Positions 28,534 through 38,885 of a stretch of DNA of 64,000 nucleotides are shown piece by piece. Source of the stretch: Anastatus disparis (taxonomy: Eukaryota > Arthropoda > Insecta > Hymenoptera > Eupelmidae); NCBI GenBank assembly GCA_017163975.1, contig JAFFSR010000397.1, forward strand, positions 1,052,501-1,116,500, written 5' to 3'. The notes below the pieces were generated by a model. The model saw only the letters and a program-made list of their open reading frames with translations. It made no database searches and was not told the DNA's origin. Numbering within the stretch: position 1 is the stretch's first letter; each line of letters starts with the position of its first letter. Position numbers and translations under genes: made by a program.

Positions 28534-28857
28534 TTATTTTTTTGAAATTTTCAATTCTTCGATTCCTTTCGCAAGTTCATCTATTGCGTTTTTATTTGTG
28601 CTTATACAAGTTCCTAACTTACCAGTTCTCTTGATGGCCCAACAGCGAATCCTTTCGGTATTGAGCGCTAGTTCCTCATATTTTTCTTCTAAAACGTGGA
28701 TGTGCTTTTGTAATTTATGTATTATTTGAGACTGGGTATATACGGTACTCTCAGTTTCTTCTATAAAAGCTTCGTAGGAAATTATTCGTTCCTCGAAGTT
28801 ATTGATTATTAATCCAATATGATTATTTGTTAGAGGGCCATATGGTAGGGGAATCAT
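28534..28857 (-). CDS. Pre-gag ORF, 107 aa, coiled-coil
   Basis: Function unknown. ATG at 28857. After a short Pro-rich start (MIPLPYGPL) the protein is strongly helical with heptad-like Leu/Ile spacing (IIHKLQKHIHVLEEKYEEL) and a basic, Cys-containing C-terminal third. Oligomerisation is plausible. It is apparently a paralog of the 92 aa ORF that follows. Confidence 0.6.
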   Translation of the reverse strand: MIPLPYGPLTNNHIGLIINNFEERIISYEAFIEETESTVYTQSQIIHKLQKHIHVLEEKYEELALNTERIRCWAIKRTGKLGTCISTNKNAIDELAKGIEELKISKK

Positions 28858-28890
28858 AGGTTGTTCGAAAATAAGTTGTTATCAAAAGAA

Positions 28891-28900
28891 GGGGGGGGGG
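28891..28900 (-). other. C-tract (sense) before the 107 aa coiled-coil ORF
   Basis: Ten G on the plus strand, 34 nt upstream (sense) of the ATG at 28857. Confidence 0.85.
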
Positions 28901-28966
28901 TTCTTAGTGTATACCTGTGAGTGAGTGTTGTATATGTTTATATATGTATATATATATATACGAAGT

Positions 28967-29074
28967 TTATTTCAGAATCCTTACTAACTCCGTGTACTTG
29001 GTCGCGCAAATTGTGAATAGTATGATAGCTAATAGTACAAGGGTAAGTCCAGTAAATATAGCAGTATAAGTCAT
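28967..29074 (-). CDS. 35-residue single-pass membrane peptide
   Basis: Function unknown. ATG at 29074, stop TAA at 28967-28969. The peptide starts MTYTAIFTG, has a ~17-residue hydrophobic helix (LTLVLLAIILFTICA) and ends in a short basic tail (TKYTELVRILK). This is the layout of small viral membrane proteins such as viroporins or p7-like peptides; that likeness is only architectural. It is preceded by TTTTTCTTTTAAG in the sense strand, a possible weak acceptor. It is the first or second ORF after the leader. Confidence 0.45.
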   Translation of the reverse strand: MTYTAIFTGLTLVLLAIILFTICATKYTELVRILK

Positions 29075-29117
29075 AGAACAAAATTCTTAAAAGAAAAAGA
29101 AAGATTAAGTAATGAAC

Positions 29118-29267
29118 CTAGAACGCGTTGATTTCTTTAAGAACTCCGAAAATGTCTATATTTATTATGATTTTTATAAACCTTTTGTGTTCTCGGCGTG
29201 GTACGCCTAAACTACTCAGTGCCCTCCTTATTTCGCGATACTCGTGAGGATTGAGGGATCGGGGCAT
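29118..29267 (-). CDS. Pre-gag ORF, 49 aa
   Basis: Function unknown. The frame is open from 29393 only by a TTG; the first ATG is at 29267, giving MPRSLNPHEYREIRRALSSL and a basic, then hydrophobic end (IIINIDIFGVLKEI). A pyrimidine-rich stretch (TCTCCTCCTTTCCT) directly precedes the ATG. Confidence 0.4.
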   Translation of the reverse strand: MPRSLNPHEYREIRRALSSLGVPRREHKRFIKIIINIDIFGVLKEINAF

Positions 29268-29393
29268 AGGAAAGGAGGAGACTTCCAAAAAAAAGAGAAA
29301 AGCAGTTTTCCCCTTAGTATAGGGGTCCTCAACCGGAGCGACAGAAAGTTTAGAGATAGTTGTTTGCTTTAACACGTCAATGAACTGTAGCAA

Positions 29394-30872
29394 CTAAGTC
29401 GTACACACAAAAAAAAGTTTTGCATTAACCTAGGACAGTTTTTCCACTAATCGTGACAACAGAGAAGTAAAGCGGATCGTCGGTTGATGAGCCCTATAGG
29501 TAAGAGAGAGAAAAAAACTAAATTTCAGTAGGAAGTAAGGAAGGATTTTGCGAGAAAATAATTAAAAAAAAAATTAAATTGGTCTTAAATAAAAAATAAC
29601 TTAGAAAAAAAAACAATGTAACGTAGAGATCTCGAAGGGACTTTAATAGGCTAATCCAAGGTCGGTATGGCGGAATAGAATGTCACAACACCCGAACATA
29701 TGTGCAGAAAAAAAGACACAGAGGTTAGAGTGTGTGTGCGCCAAACTTACAGTTGGGGTTAGCAAGCAAAAAAAATAAAAAAAAGGTTGGGTTAGAGGAT
29801 CGACCTTTAAGGGACCGGCTCTATACCCGCGAGTCCGCTAGAGATTTCTTAGAAAAAAAATATAATAAAGAGCAAAACAAGAAAAACAGAAGTTTACAAT
29901 TATATTTGTTTTACGCAAAAAAAAAGGATTAGAGACGAGGTGGGTGTAGGGTAATGAGGGAAATAAAAAAATTTTAATCTTTTAGTTAATTAATTATTGA
30001 AGTATTAAATTAACTATAATTTACATATAATGAAGGAAAACCTTGTTGTAAAAAAAAAACTTCGTGAGTCGATCGTTAGTCATTGGTAAATTTCTAAGAT
30101 GATAAGTTGTTATCAAGATAAAGCGATTTGAACGAAAATTCAGTATTTTAGAGTAATACATTTATTTCGAAGAAACCCAGTTATTGACAAAAATTATTTA
30201 TAGGAAAAAAAATTTTATAGTTGATTGTTCTGTGCTTTTACACGTATGCAAATAATTAAATTATATTCTCTATTATACTCCTCATATTATATTCTTTATT
30301 CCTCGTACAGCTTGTTATATGTTATTAAAAGCAAAGGTGACAAATAAAAAAAACTTAAATTCCGAATGAAAAGATAAAAGAAAATAACCAATTTGTAAAC
30401 GGCCGCACACGGGGCGTTCTATAATTAATTACTAGTTAAAATAATATATATATAAGAAAATTATTTCGAGCGTATTATTGAAAAAAATGGTTCCTTAAGT
30501 TATTTTATATTCAAATTGATCATTAATGGTTATTTATTAATTGATTAAGAATTTAACAATTTAATGATTTCTCGTTATAATTACAATAATTCTAAGTGTT
30601 TTAAAAGTAGAGAGAAGAAGAATTTCCAGCTAAAAAAAAGATTTTTACACGTGGTTGCTTATCTCAGTCACCATTAAGTAGTTCATGCCCCACTACATAA
30701 GTCCGTTGAGGCGAGGCATCCGATCTATGTAATATGCTTGTGTCGTGCCGTTCTTAGTGCGTTCGTACTGAAGCTAAGTGGAGGGGCTTGCTTTACGTGC
30801 AGCTTGAGTGCGTGTTCAGGTGTGCGTGCTTCGTACAAGAATTCCGTAATGATGCGTATATATCTATCTATA

Positions 30873-30937
<65 letters not shown>

Positions 30938-31409
30938 ATGCGTGTATAAGTATGTAAGGATGTATGTTATATAATTCTTTCCAGCAATATCTTTCAAATA
31001 TTTTTACTATTGGTAAGTTATTTGTACCAGTAGTAGGTTAATTAATTATTGTCGTTATTTTTGTTTATAACTAATTATGTTTATATCTAAAAAAAAATTT
31101 CTTGTTCGTAAACGGGGTATTTATGTTTGAAGGAAAGAAATTTCCTTTTCCTCTCCTTTTCTTCTTAGGTTGAATAGAAAATTTTTGCAACTCGATTTGT
31201 TTTCTTATGCTAATAAAAGGGAAAATTTTATAGCGTAATGGAAAAAGATAATAAAAGTTGTTGTTATAAAAATAATTGCGAGGACGGTATAACAACACAT
31301 TGAAATAATTATGTATACGTAAAAAAAACTGATACTACGTAATTAATTAAAATAAATATATCATTCCCTAAAAGAAAAATATGATGTTATTTATTTAAAA
31401 TCTGGGAAC

Positions 31410-31477
<68 letters not shown>

Positions 31478-33310
31478 GGGAATAAAATGTTCAAATTATA
31501 TTGGTTGGTAGGGAATAGTTAAAAAAAATTTTTGTAATACATCCGAAGTACTCTCTAAGTTTCCTTCGGCGCTATTTAATTCAATTCTTTGGTATGTGGA
31601 TTATTGAAATAGTTGATTATATTGCAACTCTTTTTTTTTCTTTTCTTTTTTTTTTTCAAATGGGCGCAAAATGTATTATTTTTGGGTATCTAAGTCTTAG
31701 TGAAAGGTATAATTTTTCTTCTTAAAAAAATTATTTTCAAGTAAGGGGAAATATTCGATATAGAACAAAATTTTTGACGATTAATGCAAAGAAAAAAATT
31801 GGTCTATTCGATTAAAAATAGGGAAATAAAACGAATGTCATGTGGACAGGTGGGGGAGGGAACACCTAGCAATCACACCTTATAAGTTTTAATACGCTTG
31901 CAGGGAAAAGTAATGTGGGTATATTGTATGTATATATATATATATATGTGTGTGTGTATATATATGTATATCTCGTTCGTATACCTGATCGTACGAGAAA
32001 AGGGAGTCTTATCTTTCTTAAAGATTTCTTATGTAAGTTGTGTTGTATGCTTCTATCTAGCAATTATATTATTGTTAAGTAATTTAATCGTTAAGAAAAA
32101 GAAGGGATTCAAACGTTTCAAAAAAAAAGGGTTTAAATTGAAAATGTTGTAATTATTGTAGGTAGTTTGTAAATTAAATATCAATGATATATGGGGCCTA
32201 TATGAAAAAAAAATTTTTAATTGGTCGTCCAACAATTAGGCATGTGTGGGTGATTAATGTTGTAAAAAAAATTTTTTTTTTATTTAAAAAGAGGGAGAGA
32301 GATGATGAGACAAGATGCTTACGTGTAAGTTTTTTTGTATATATATGTGTATGGTTATATATGTATATTTCATGCAAATAATTATATATATTATATTATA
32401 TTTAGGGCGTAGAAGGGAAATAGATAGGAGAGCCAGTTGTATAATAATTAGAATGTTATGTTTTAAAAAATATATTTCGTAAGTATTAGACAAATCACGA
32501 ATAAAATATTTTTATCTTTTATTTTCGGTTATTGAAAAGAAAAAAAAAAGAACATAGTTGAACGCGTGTTATCTTACTTGTACCAATTTGTGCTACCTCG
32601 ATAAGATATAGATCTTGAGTTTTTCCTCGTGAGAAGAAAAAAAAAGAACTATTTCTCTAACTAATAATAATTAAATTTTCTTTATGTTTTATAATTCAAT
32701 TTATTGATTAGGAATTTCGTGTTTTATGATTTTAGGTTTTTACGTTATAATGGTGGATTTAATATTTAAAAGAAATATTTAATAAGAGAGATAAATGTAT
32801 ATATTTTATTAAATATTTTTAAGTTTTTATAATATACCGTAATATAAAACTGAATTTTATGAGAATTAGATACTTTATCCTAATATATTTATATGTATAT
32901 ATATTTATGAAAAGGGAATTTTTATTTTATTTTATAGTAGTTAGTAATAGTAAAAGACAAAAGAAATTGTGTGATTACAGTATTATGCAAAGGTTTTTAC
33001 TTTACGGGGTGGATCAGTGTTGGCGCCTTAGACGTCTGGGGGATTTTCCGAAGTTTTATTGCAATATATTAAAATTTTACAAGTATGAATTACTTATTTG
33101 TTTAAACTATGTTTTTAGAAAAGAAGAGATTTATTTGTAATAACAATTTTTGTATGTATGATAAGTAAAATTCTATAATAATTGTTTTATTAAATAATTG
33201 ATTATTGTTAATTGTAATTTATTATTAATTATTATTTTTTTTTGTTTTTTATTCGCGGGTTTTTTTATGCAAATAGATCTCACCGCGCTGTCACCAGTTT
33301 TATTTTAAGC
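29394..33310 (-). other. ~4 kb leader of the LTR element
   Basis: AT-rich with long A-runs and several (TA)n tracts (30880-30925, 31410-31470, 31930-31965, 28495-28516 nearby). No convincing minus-strand ATG ORF over 80 residues; the 75 aa basic frame at 31071-31298 is the best but unremarkable. It probably holds packaging and translation signals. ACT|GTAAGT near 29749 and CAA|GTAAGA near 32573 are additional possible splice donors. Confidence 0.5.
33279..33296 (-). promoter_or_regulatory. Candidate primer-binding site
   Basis: The sense strand has TGGTGACAGCGCGGTG, starting with TGG, 14 nt downstream of the 5' LTR end. The matching tRNA was not identified and the 14 nt gap is long, so this is tentative. 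Confidence 0.35.
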
Positions 33311-33533
33311 TGTAACGTTCTGAGAATTTACGTGTTAATTTACTAGAACGACAGTCAAAATATTTTTAGTTATTGCACCGAGCGGCTAGTGCAATTTGTT
33401 AATGCGCGTGGCTTTATGAGGGGTAGATAGGTTATTCGCTAGGTCCCGAGACCTTTTCTATTACACCGGCGAATGAGGTTGAGGATGGGGAAAATAAGAA
33501 TATATCTATATATTAATTATTCGTCAAAATCTT

Positions 33534-33542
33534 ACCTTTTAT
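33534..33542 (-). promoter_or_regulatory. Candidate 5' splice donor in the LTR
   Basis: The sense strand reads AAAAG|GTAAGA, close to the metazoan consensus, downstream of the probable transcription start and poly(A) signal. It would give a short leader exon of roughly 300 nt for joining to the AG|ATG acceptors. Confidence 0.35.
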
Positions 33543-33699
33543 TACGTTGTTTGCTTATTTCTTAATAGTCTTCCTTTATTTGAATATAAGGGTTGCCAAT
33601 TCCCCTTTTTGTTGCAGTAGTGGTTTCCTTTTTATATTAGATTTATTGGATTTGATGTAAATTATTAATTAAAACTGGACACAATGTAACTTTTACTAT

Positions 33700-33709
33700 T
33701 TTATTTATT
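33700..33709 (-). terminator. Poly(A) signals in the LTR
   Basis: Overlapping AATAAATAAA in the sense strand, about 150 nt after the TCAGT element, so placed to end transcripts in the R region of the 3' LTR (equivalent about 12681-12690). Confidence 0.5.
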
Positions 33710-33900
33710 TAAGGTTTACAGTAAAACTTATAACTGAGGGTTTTAGATGAAATATACTATGTAATGAAATATTTCTGTTAAACTTAGAAAATTCTATAGT
33801 TGCTTGTAGAGTGGAATTTTACGTACTAACGTAAAGTAGAGAAAAACTCAAGAACTGAGAGTAAATACAATTGAAAGACGATTTCGGGGACCTATGGTCA

Positions 33901-33908
33901 TTTATATA
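33901..33908 (-). promoter_or_regulatory. TATA-like promoter element in the 5' LTR
   Basis: The sense strand reads GGTATATAAATG about 260 nt into the LTR, followed ~50 nt later by TCTCAGTTC, an arthropod initiator-like sequence. Confidence 0.45.
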
Positions 33909-34165
33909 CCAATTCGATATCTTCTAGGGATTAACAGTTCGGTTTCGGTCTTTGTGTATTTTTATGATATGTCATAAAAAGACATTAACCGAAACGAACA
34001 AATCCTTATCAGATTTCGGATCGGTATATTTACAATAGAATGCCGAAACTAAAGAAGCCATCGCTTGATAAAAAAAATAAGGTAGCGACTATGACGAAAT
34101 GATTAATAAGAAAAAAAAATATAAAAAATTTAGATAAACAATGAATTATTTGTTGGGATGTTACA

Positions 34166-34169
34166 GCTG
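34166..34169. repeat. Target-site duplication GCTG (right)
   Basis: Matches 12288-12291. Confidence 0.85.
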
Positions 34170-35514
34170 TTTTACCAACAGAGTGCAATTGACCAAGTTG
34201 CAAGGATTGATGATTCGAAACTTAATGTATAATTCATAGATTGCTTACGCCATAGACTAAATATGCGACGTTGTCATTTTAGGTACACCTTCGGAAAAAA
34301 TCATTTAATGGTAAGTGTACATGCGTTCCGAAAAATTATCTAAGGCAACGAAAGTAAATAACTATAAATAACTGTAAATCATCGTAAATAATTATAAATA
34401 ACAATAAACTATTTACTTATCTAAAAATTTTGAAAATTGTAAATAATGGTAAATAATAGTAATAAAAGTAAGTAACTGTGAGTGTTTGTAAATAATAGTG
34501 AATAACTTTTAAAATCAGTTAGTAATCGTAAATAACTAAATAACTATAAATAATTGTAAATAATAATAAATAAGTGTAAATAACTTTGATTTATGTTTCA
34601 GTCTCAATACTTTTTATTAATTATTTACAGTTATTCAGAGATATTTACAGATATTTATAGATATTTATGAAAATTATTTCTATATGGGTATTTACTAATT
34701 TCATAACTCTGACTGTGCGAAAGACACCTAGCGCCACTTTTTTGTTGAAATTAAGACCTTCATTTCACTATACTTAAACCGTTTCTATGTGCTTTGAAAC
34801 TGAATTTGTGATCAGAGGGAGTTGATAGTCAATTGCATGCTCACGATGTTTACAGATTTTATTCTACGAATTTCCTATCAAATTCAAATGGCCATATCTC
34901 AGTATCAGAAGCACCTAGGAACTTTTATAAAAAAAGAAATTGAATATCTTCAAGCCTACTTTAAAGTTATGTTGGTTGTTTGAATGAAAAAAAATTACAA
35001 AGTGCTTTTAACCTCAAAATACACGAGAATAAACCCGTTTATGTAAAATTTTTTGATAATTCAAGAGCAACAATTCGGAAAAAAAATTTTTCTCAGCTCT
35101 TAAATCAGTCCATAAGAGATTATTTTAACTTACGGCAATAGAAGAAGTGTGAAAGAGGGTTTAAAAAAAAATTTTTCACTCATAGCTGTATGTGGAAAAA
35201 AGAAAAATAAGAAAAAACAATAAAAAATACGGTTTTTTGCGATTCGGCAAGGTTAAATCTCTATTCCAACAAGGTATTCCAGCTGCTTTTTTAATTTTTA
35301 GTATAAACACATTGATCTAAGGGTTGGAAGCGTTGCTTAGTAAGTTTCGGGAAATAACGACCTGTCTAATATATATATATATATACTTGTCTGTATGTGT
35401 GCGTGTGGGTTGACATGAAATGTTGCATATATATGAGCCCAGGTGCGTATATATGTGCGCGTCCACATAAGTTTTCTATATACATATATATGATAAAAAT
35501 TCCTTAGTATATTT
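34170..35514. other. AT-rich non-coding sequence with degenerate tandem repeats
   Basis: 34340-34600 is a degenerate array of ~11 bp units (AAATAACTGTA, AAATAATAGTA and similar). A (TA)n and GT-rich microsatellite lies at 35370-35410. No gene. Confidence 0.6.
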
Positions 35515-35544
35515 AATTAAAAAGGAATTGTGGAATTTTTAATT

Positions 35545-35965
35545 AAAGCCCTCGAATTCACAAATCATAATTATAACTGACGCTCTTCCAATTCACAATC
35601 ACATTTTTGTTTGTTAATTAAAATATATTTAATTTAGAATTCTATTCAAATTTATAATTTAAGCCTTTTCAATTCACGATTACATTTTGATTTCTTAATT
35701 GATATTTATTCAATTAAGGATTCCTTTTGATTTTGTAATTAAAGCCCTTTTGATTTACGATTACATTTTGATTTCTTAATTGCAATTTATTTAATCAAGG
35801 ATTCCTTTTGAATTTTTAGTTAAAGCCCTTTTAATTCACGGTTACATTTTGATTTCTTAATTGAAATTTATTTAATTCAGAATTCTTTTTGATATTTTAA
35901 TCAAAGCCTTTTCAATTCACGATTAGATTTTGATTTGTTAATTAAAATATTTTTAATTATCAATT
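35545..35965. repeat. ~81 bp minisatellite, about five diverged copies
   Basis: Units share AAAGCCCTTTT, ATTCACGATTACATTTTGATTTC and AGGATTCCTTTTGA. Copies start near 35547, 35660, 35742, 35823 and 35905. Confidence 0.8.
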
Positions 35966-36305
35966 TAAAAGGAATTGTTAATTAAATGAAACTTTAATTA
36001 CAAATTCAAAAATGATTCGTGATTCAAATAATTATTAATTACTTTTTCTGCAACCATGTAAATGTGTAATTGCCGAAAATAACCATTTTTTATCGTTATA
36101 TTAATTTTACAAATTTTATTATTATTTATTTATCCTATAACAATTAATTCATAGCATTTTTCATAATTTCTTTCATTTTTCAGCTTTTAAAGTAAGAAGG
36201 CAGTAGATAAAATTAGTTAATATAAAAGCAATTCTTTCGTAAATATCTTTAAAAAAAGTTTATTAAAAATGAATTAAAATTTTGAAAAGAATTTAATTTT
36301 CAAAA

Positions 36306-36975
36306 ATGGTTTTGACTGACAAAGATAAATTGATTGTTGTAGGACAGGGGTTGTATAGTGGAATTGCTTCCATGTTAACTTATATTCATATATTAGAATT
36401 TAATAATATTTCAAACCGGTGCACCTCATTTGAGATACTATTAACTTCACTAATTCAAAGACCACAATATATTAATTCAGTATCGATTGATGGAGAATTT
36501 ATACAGTTATTATTTTCCGGAAATTTAGAAAAAGGTCACCGGATTTGTATGTATTATGATAATAAGGTAATTCGTATAATATGACAGTTTAAATCTTAAA
36601 TATCTACAAGGTGAGCATAAAATTTATATAAACAGATCATTTCCAAACAAATCAGAATTGAGCATAGTATTTGAAACAGTACAATCACAAACAAATAATT
36701 ATGATTGTCTCGTTCTTGTAATTGTTTTCGCTGTTGCAATACTTTATAATTTAGGTCCATGTTGTTCAAGATATGATGTTTCTCAAATGCGATTACGTTT
36801 ATCAAAAATTTTTAAAACGCAACAAATAAGAATGTTTCCAGTTTTACAAAATTATAATAATGCAAATATTAATTACGATAATCCACCGGACATGATAAGG
36901 AGGAGTTTTTGCCATGAACAACGTCGAAATCAAACACCATCAAATTTAGATTTCGCCAAGCTTGAACTATTATAA
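36306..36975 (+). pseudogene. Ulp1/C48-like cysteine protease of the Helitron, one frameshift
   Basis: ATG at 36306. The first frame (92 codons) contains the presumed catalytic His in GHRICMYYD and ends at TGA 36582-36584. A shift into the second frame near 36580 continues through a DSL motif and then QTNNYDCLVLVIVFAVA, where QxNxxDC supplies the Gln and Cys of a C48-type site (with His and Asp before it). The tail has DVSQMRLRLSKIF, as in such proteases. The family cleaves ubiquitin-like tags; its role in a transposon is unknown. The minus-strand copy at 53180-54002 confirms homology. Confidence 0.65.
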
Positions 36976-37058
36976 AAAAACTCACAAATGCATTTATTGG
37001 CAGGACAGAAAAAGATCATGGAAATGTATAGCAAAAGAATATAAATCATGAAACAATT

Positions 37059-37274
37059 TTGATGAAAATTGACAATGACATTTCCGATACAAATTTTTTA
37101 AAACCAAATAATGATATAATGGGAATCGATGATATCTACTTAAATTATAACGATAGTAAAATTAGGACTGTTGAGATAAAATTAAATGAAGAAAAAAAAG
37201 AATCAAAAGAAATAAATCAAAAAGAAGCTTTATTTGTAACAGGACTTAAGAACATGAAGCTGCCCGCCTTCTAA
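37059..37274 (+). CDS. Linker ORF of the Helitron, 71 aa fragment
   Basis: MMKIDNDISD start (ATG 37059), acidic and Asn-rich. A homologous but broken segment lies at 52870-53130 on the minus strand. Probably part of a larger interrupted polyprotein; no function recognised. Confidence 0.35.
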   Translation: MMKIDNDISDTNFLKPNNDIMGIDDIYLNYNDSKIRTVEIKLNEEKKESKEINQKEALFVTGLKNMKLPAF

Positions 37275-37653
37275 TAATATTTCCAATCCTAACTTATGAA
37301 TAAACGATGAGTTAAATTAGGTTTTTTTGCTACAAAGTAAAAATTGGTAAGATTAAACTCTAGTGCGGACAACTCAAGAAATCCACCAAAATATTATACA
37401 TATAAAGTTATAATAAAAACTTTCAATGTATTGTATTTTAAAGTTAGGTTTATCAAGTTTGATATCTAATTTCCAATCCAAGCTCATAAAAAAATAACAA
37501 GTCCAAATGATTTTTTATTTCAACAAAAATTATTGTATTAACATAGCTTTAGTGCGGACAAACCATTATGTTTGTTTAATTTATGAATTTAAAAAGATAT
37601 TGATAAAATAAAAAAAGCGAAACTCAATTGCTGCATCTCTGACATCCCGTTAA
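37275..37653. other. Non-coding spacer of Helitron copy 1
   Basis: Carries two AGTGCGGACAA motifs and matches 52500-52860 in the opposite orientation. No gene. Confidence 0.5.
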
Positions 37654-38172
37654 GAGGCGTTTGAAACCATTTGCCGCTTGATGGCGCTACAGCTGAAAGA
37701 AGAATATAAAATATTTCTTATACACGGATTCACAATTTATTAAGACAATAATATACTTCTAATGTTGTCAATAACTCTTGCCATATATGTGTAGAATAAT
37801 TATCGATGCTAATCTTGTTTGAAAAGTCTAAAATATTTTTGTAAAGCGAAAAATGATGAGCGTAATAGAGCCAATGTAAACATGTGTATTTTTCTTTAGT
37901 GTGACAGAGACAGCAATACTAAAGAATGATGAATACATATGCTCACGCCGGCTCTATCTCGCGCTGCATTTTTCGCTTTACAACAATATTTAAGACTTTT
38001 GAAACAAGACCAGAATCAATAATTATTCTACATATATATGGCTAGAGTTATTAACAACATTAGAGATATATTATTGTTTCATTAATTTCTAAATCGCTGA
38101 GTAAAAATTATTTTACATTTTTCTCTCACCTGACCGGAGCGCCCCCGTGCGGCAAATAGTCCCGACCGCCTC
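37654..38172. mobile_element. 519 bp foldback MITE with TTAA duplication
   Basis: Begins GAGGCG and ends CGCCTC, with TTAA at 37650-37653 and 38173-38176. The paralogous Helitron copy has the unfilled site CCGTTAATAGG near 52490, so the insertion is certain. Arms pair over most of the length (ATTTGCCGC/GCGGCAAAT, then the GCGAAAAATG and ATTATTCTACATATAT segments). TTAA targets are typical of piggyBac or Kolobok. Confidence 0.9.
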
Positions 38173-38176
38173 TTAA

Positions 38177-38885
38177 TAGGAAAATGGTAACAGAACAATC
38201 ACACAAATATGAAAAAATTTTAAAAAAAGACATTATTATGGAAATGCAAGAAAAAAAAGTGATGATAAATTAGAACAAAGATGCGATCCAGAAACTTTAC
38301 GTAAAAAAAAGCTTATATAAAAATGAAAACAAGACAGCTAAGTAAATATAAACAGAAATTAAAAAATACTAAGATAACAAAATGTCAATTCAAGGAAACA
38401 ATGAGTATTGATAAATTGGAACAAATACGTGCTAATGAGGCTTTACGCAAGAAAAAAGCTTATATAAAAATTAAAGAAAAACAACCGAAAGAATATGAAG
38501 AAGAATTAGAAAATACTAAGATAACAAAATTGAAATTCAAGGAAATAATCAGTACTAATAAATACGTGCAAATGAGGCTTTACGTAAGAAAGAAGCTTAT
38601 ATAAAAATTAAAGAAAAAATTCTAAATAAATATGAAGAGAATTTAGAAAATACTAAGATAACAAAATTGAAATTCAAGGAATAAATGAGTGCTGATAAAT
38701 TGAAACAAATACGTGCAAATAAGGCTTTACGTAAGAAAAAAGCTTATATAAAAATAAAAGAAAAAAAAACAAAAAAATATGAAGAAAAATCAGAAAATAC
38801 TAAGGTAACAAAATTGGAATTCAAGGAAAAAATGAGTATTGATAAATTGGAATAAATACGTACGAGTGAAACTTTACGTGAAAAA
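38177..38885 (+). pseudogene. Basic tandem-repeat region of a Helitron protein
   Basis: Four degenerate repeats, period ~138-150 bp, encode a unit with LRKKKAYIKIKEK, then YEEELENTKITKLKFKE and a KLEQIRANEA start. Best-preserved frame is 38323-38604. Stops and shifts interrupt later units. Basic repeats before Rep are common in insect Helitrons. The same unit occurs at 52150-52440 (minus) and as a fragment at 62344-62399. Confidence 0.65.

Larger units (their letters stand above)
12292..34165 (-). mobile_element. Giant (21.9 kb) Ty3/gypsy errantivirus-like LTR element with three env paralogs and many accessory ORFs
   Basis: Two 855 bp LTRs, a GCTG duplication, a polypurine tract next to the 3' LTR and Gag-Pol-Env order on the minus strand define the element. 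Transcription order: LTR, ~4 kb leader, six small ORFs, gag, pol (protease, RT, RNase H, linker, integrase), EnvA, EnvB, EnvC, a duplicated-module Cys-rich ORF, then two paralogous small Cys-rich ORFs. Typical insect errantiviruses are about 7-9 kb. LTR divergence is six substitutions plus two 1-nt indels, implying a recent insertion. Pol carries three in-frame stops and EnvA one frameshift, so this copy is probably defective as it stands. Confidence 0.95.
33311..34165 (-). repeat. 5' LTR (855 bp)
   Basis: Same ends as the 3' LTR. Reading in the sense direction: TATA-like box at 33901-33908, a TCAGT initiator-like sequence near 33855, AATAAA signals at 33700-33709, then a region downstream that would be U5. 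Six substitutions and two single-base indels separate it from the 3' LTR. Confidence 0.97.
36068..38885 (+). mobile_element. Partial Helitron-like element, copy 1 (5' portion)
   Basis: Inverted relative to, and homologous with, 52100-54245. The similarity starts sharply at AATTGCCGAAAA. It keeps the protease-like gene, a short linker ORF and the basic repeat region, but not the Rep/helicase. A MITE (37654-38172) interrupts it and a palindrome (38886) begins where the rest of the Helitron would be expected. Confidence 0.7.

Noticed and set aside
30725..30997. 90 aa frame with THTHTHIYIYIY
   Set aside because: (TG/TA)n microsatellite translated; start codon is TTG.
31071..31298. 75 aa basic ORF in the LTR-element leader
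   Set aside because: ATG-initiated but low-complexity (Phe, Tyr, Asn, Lys); nothing distinguishes it from chance in AT-rich DNA.
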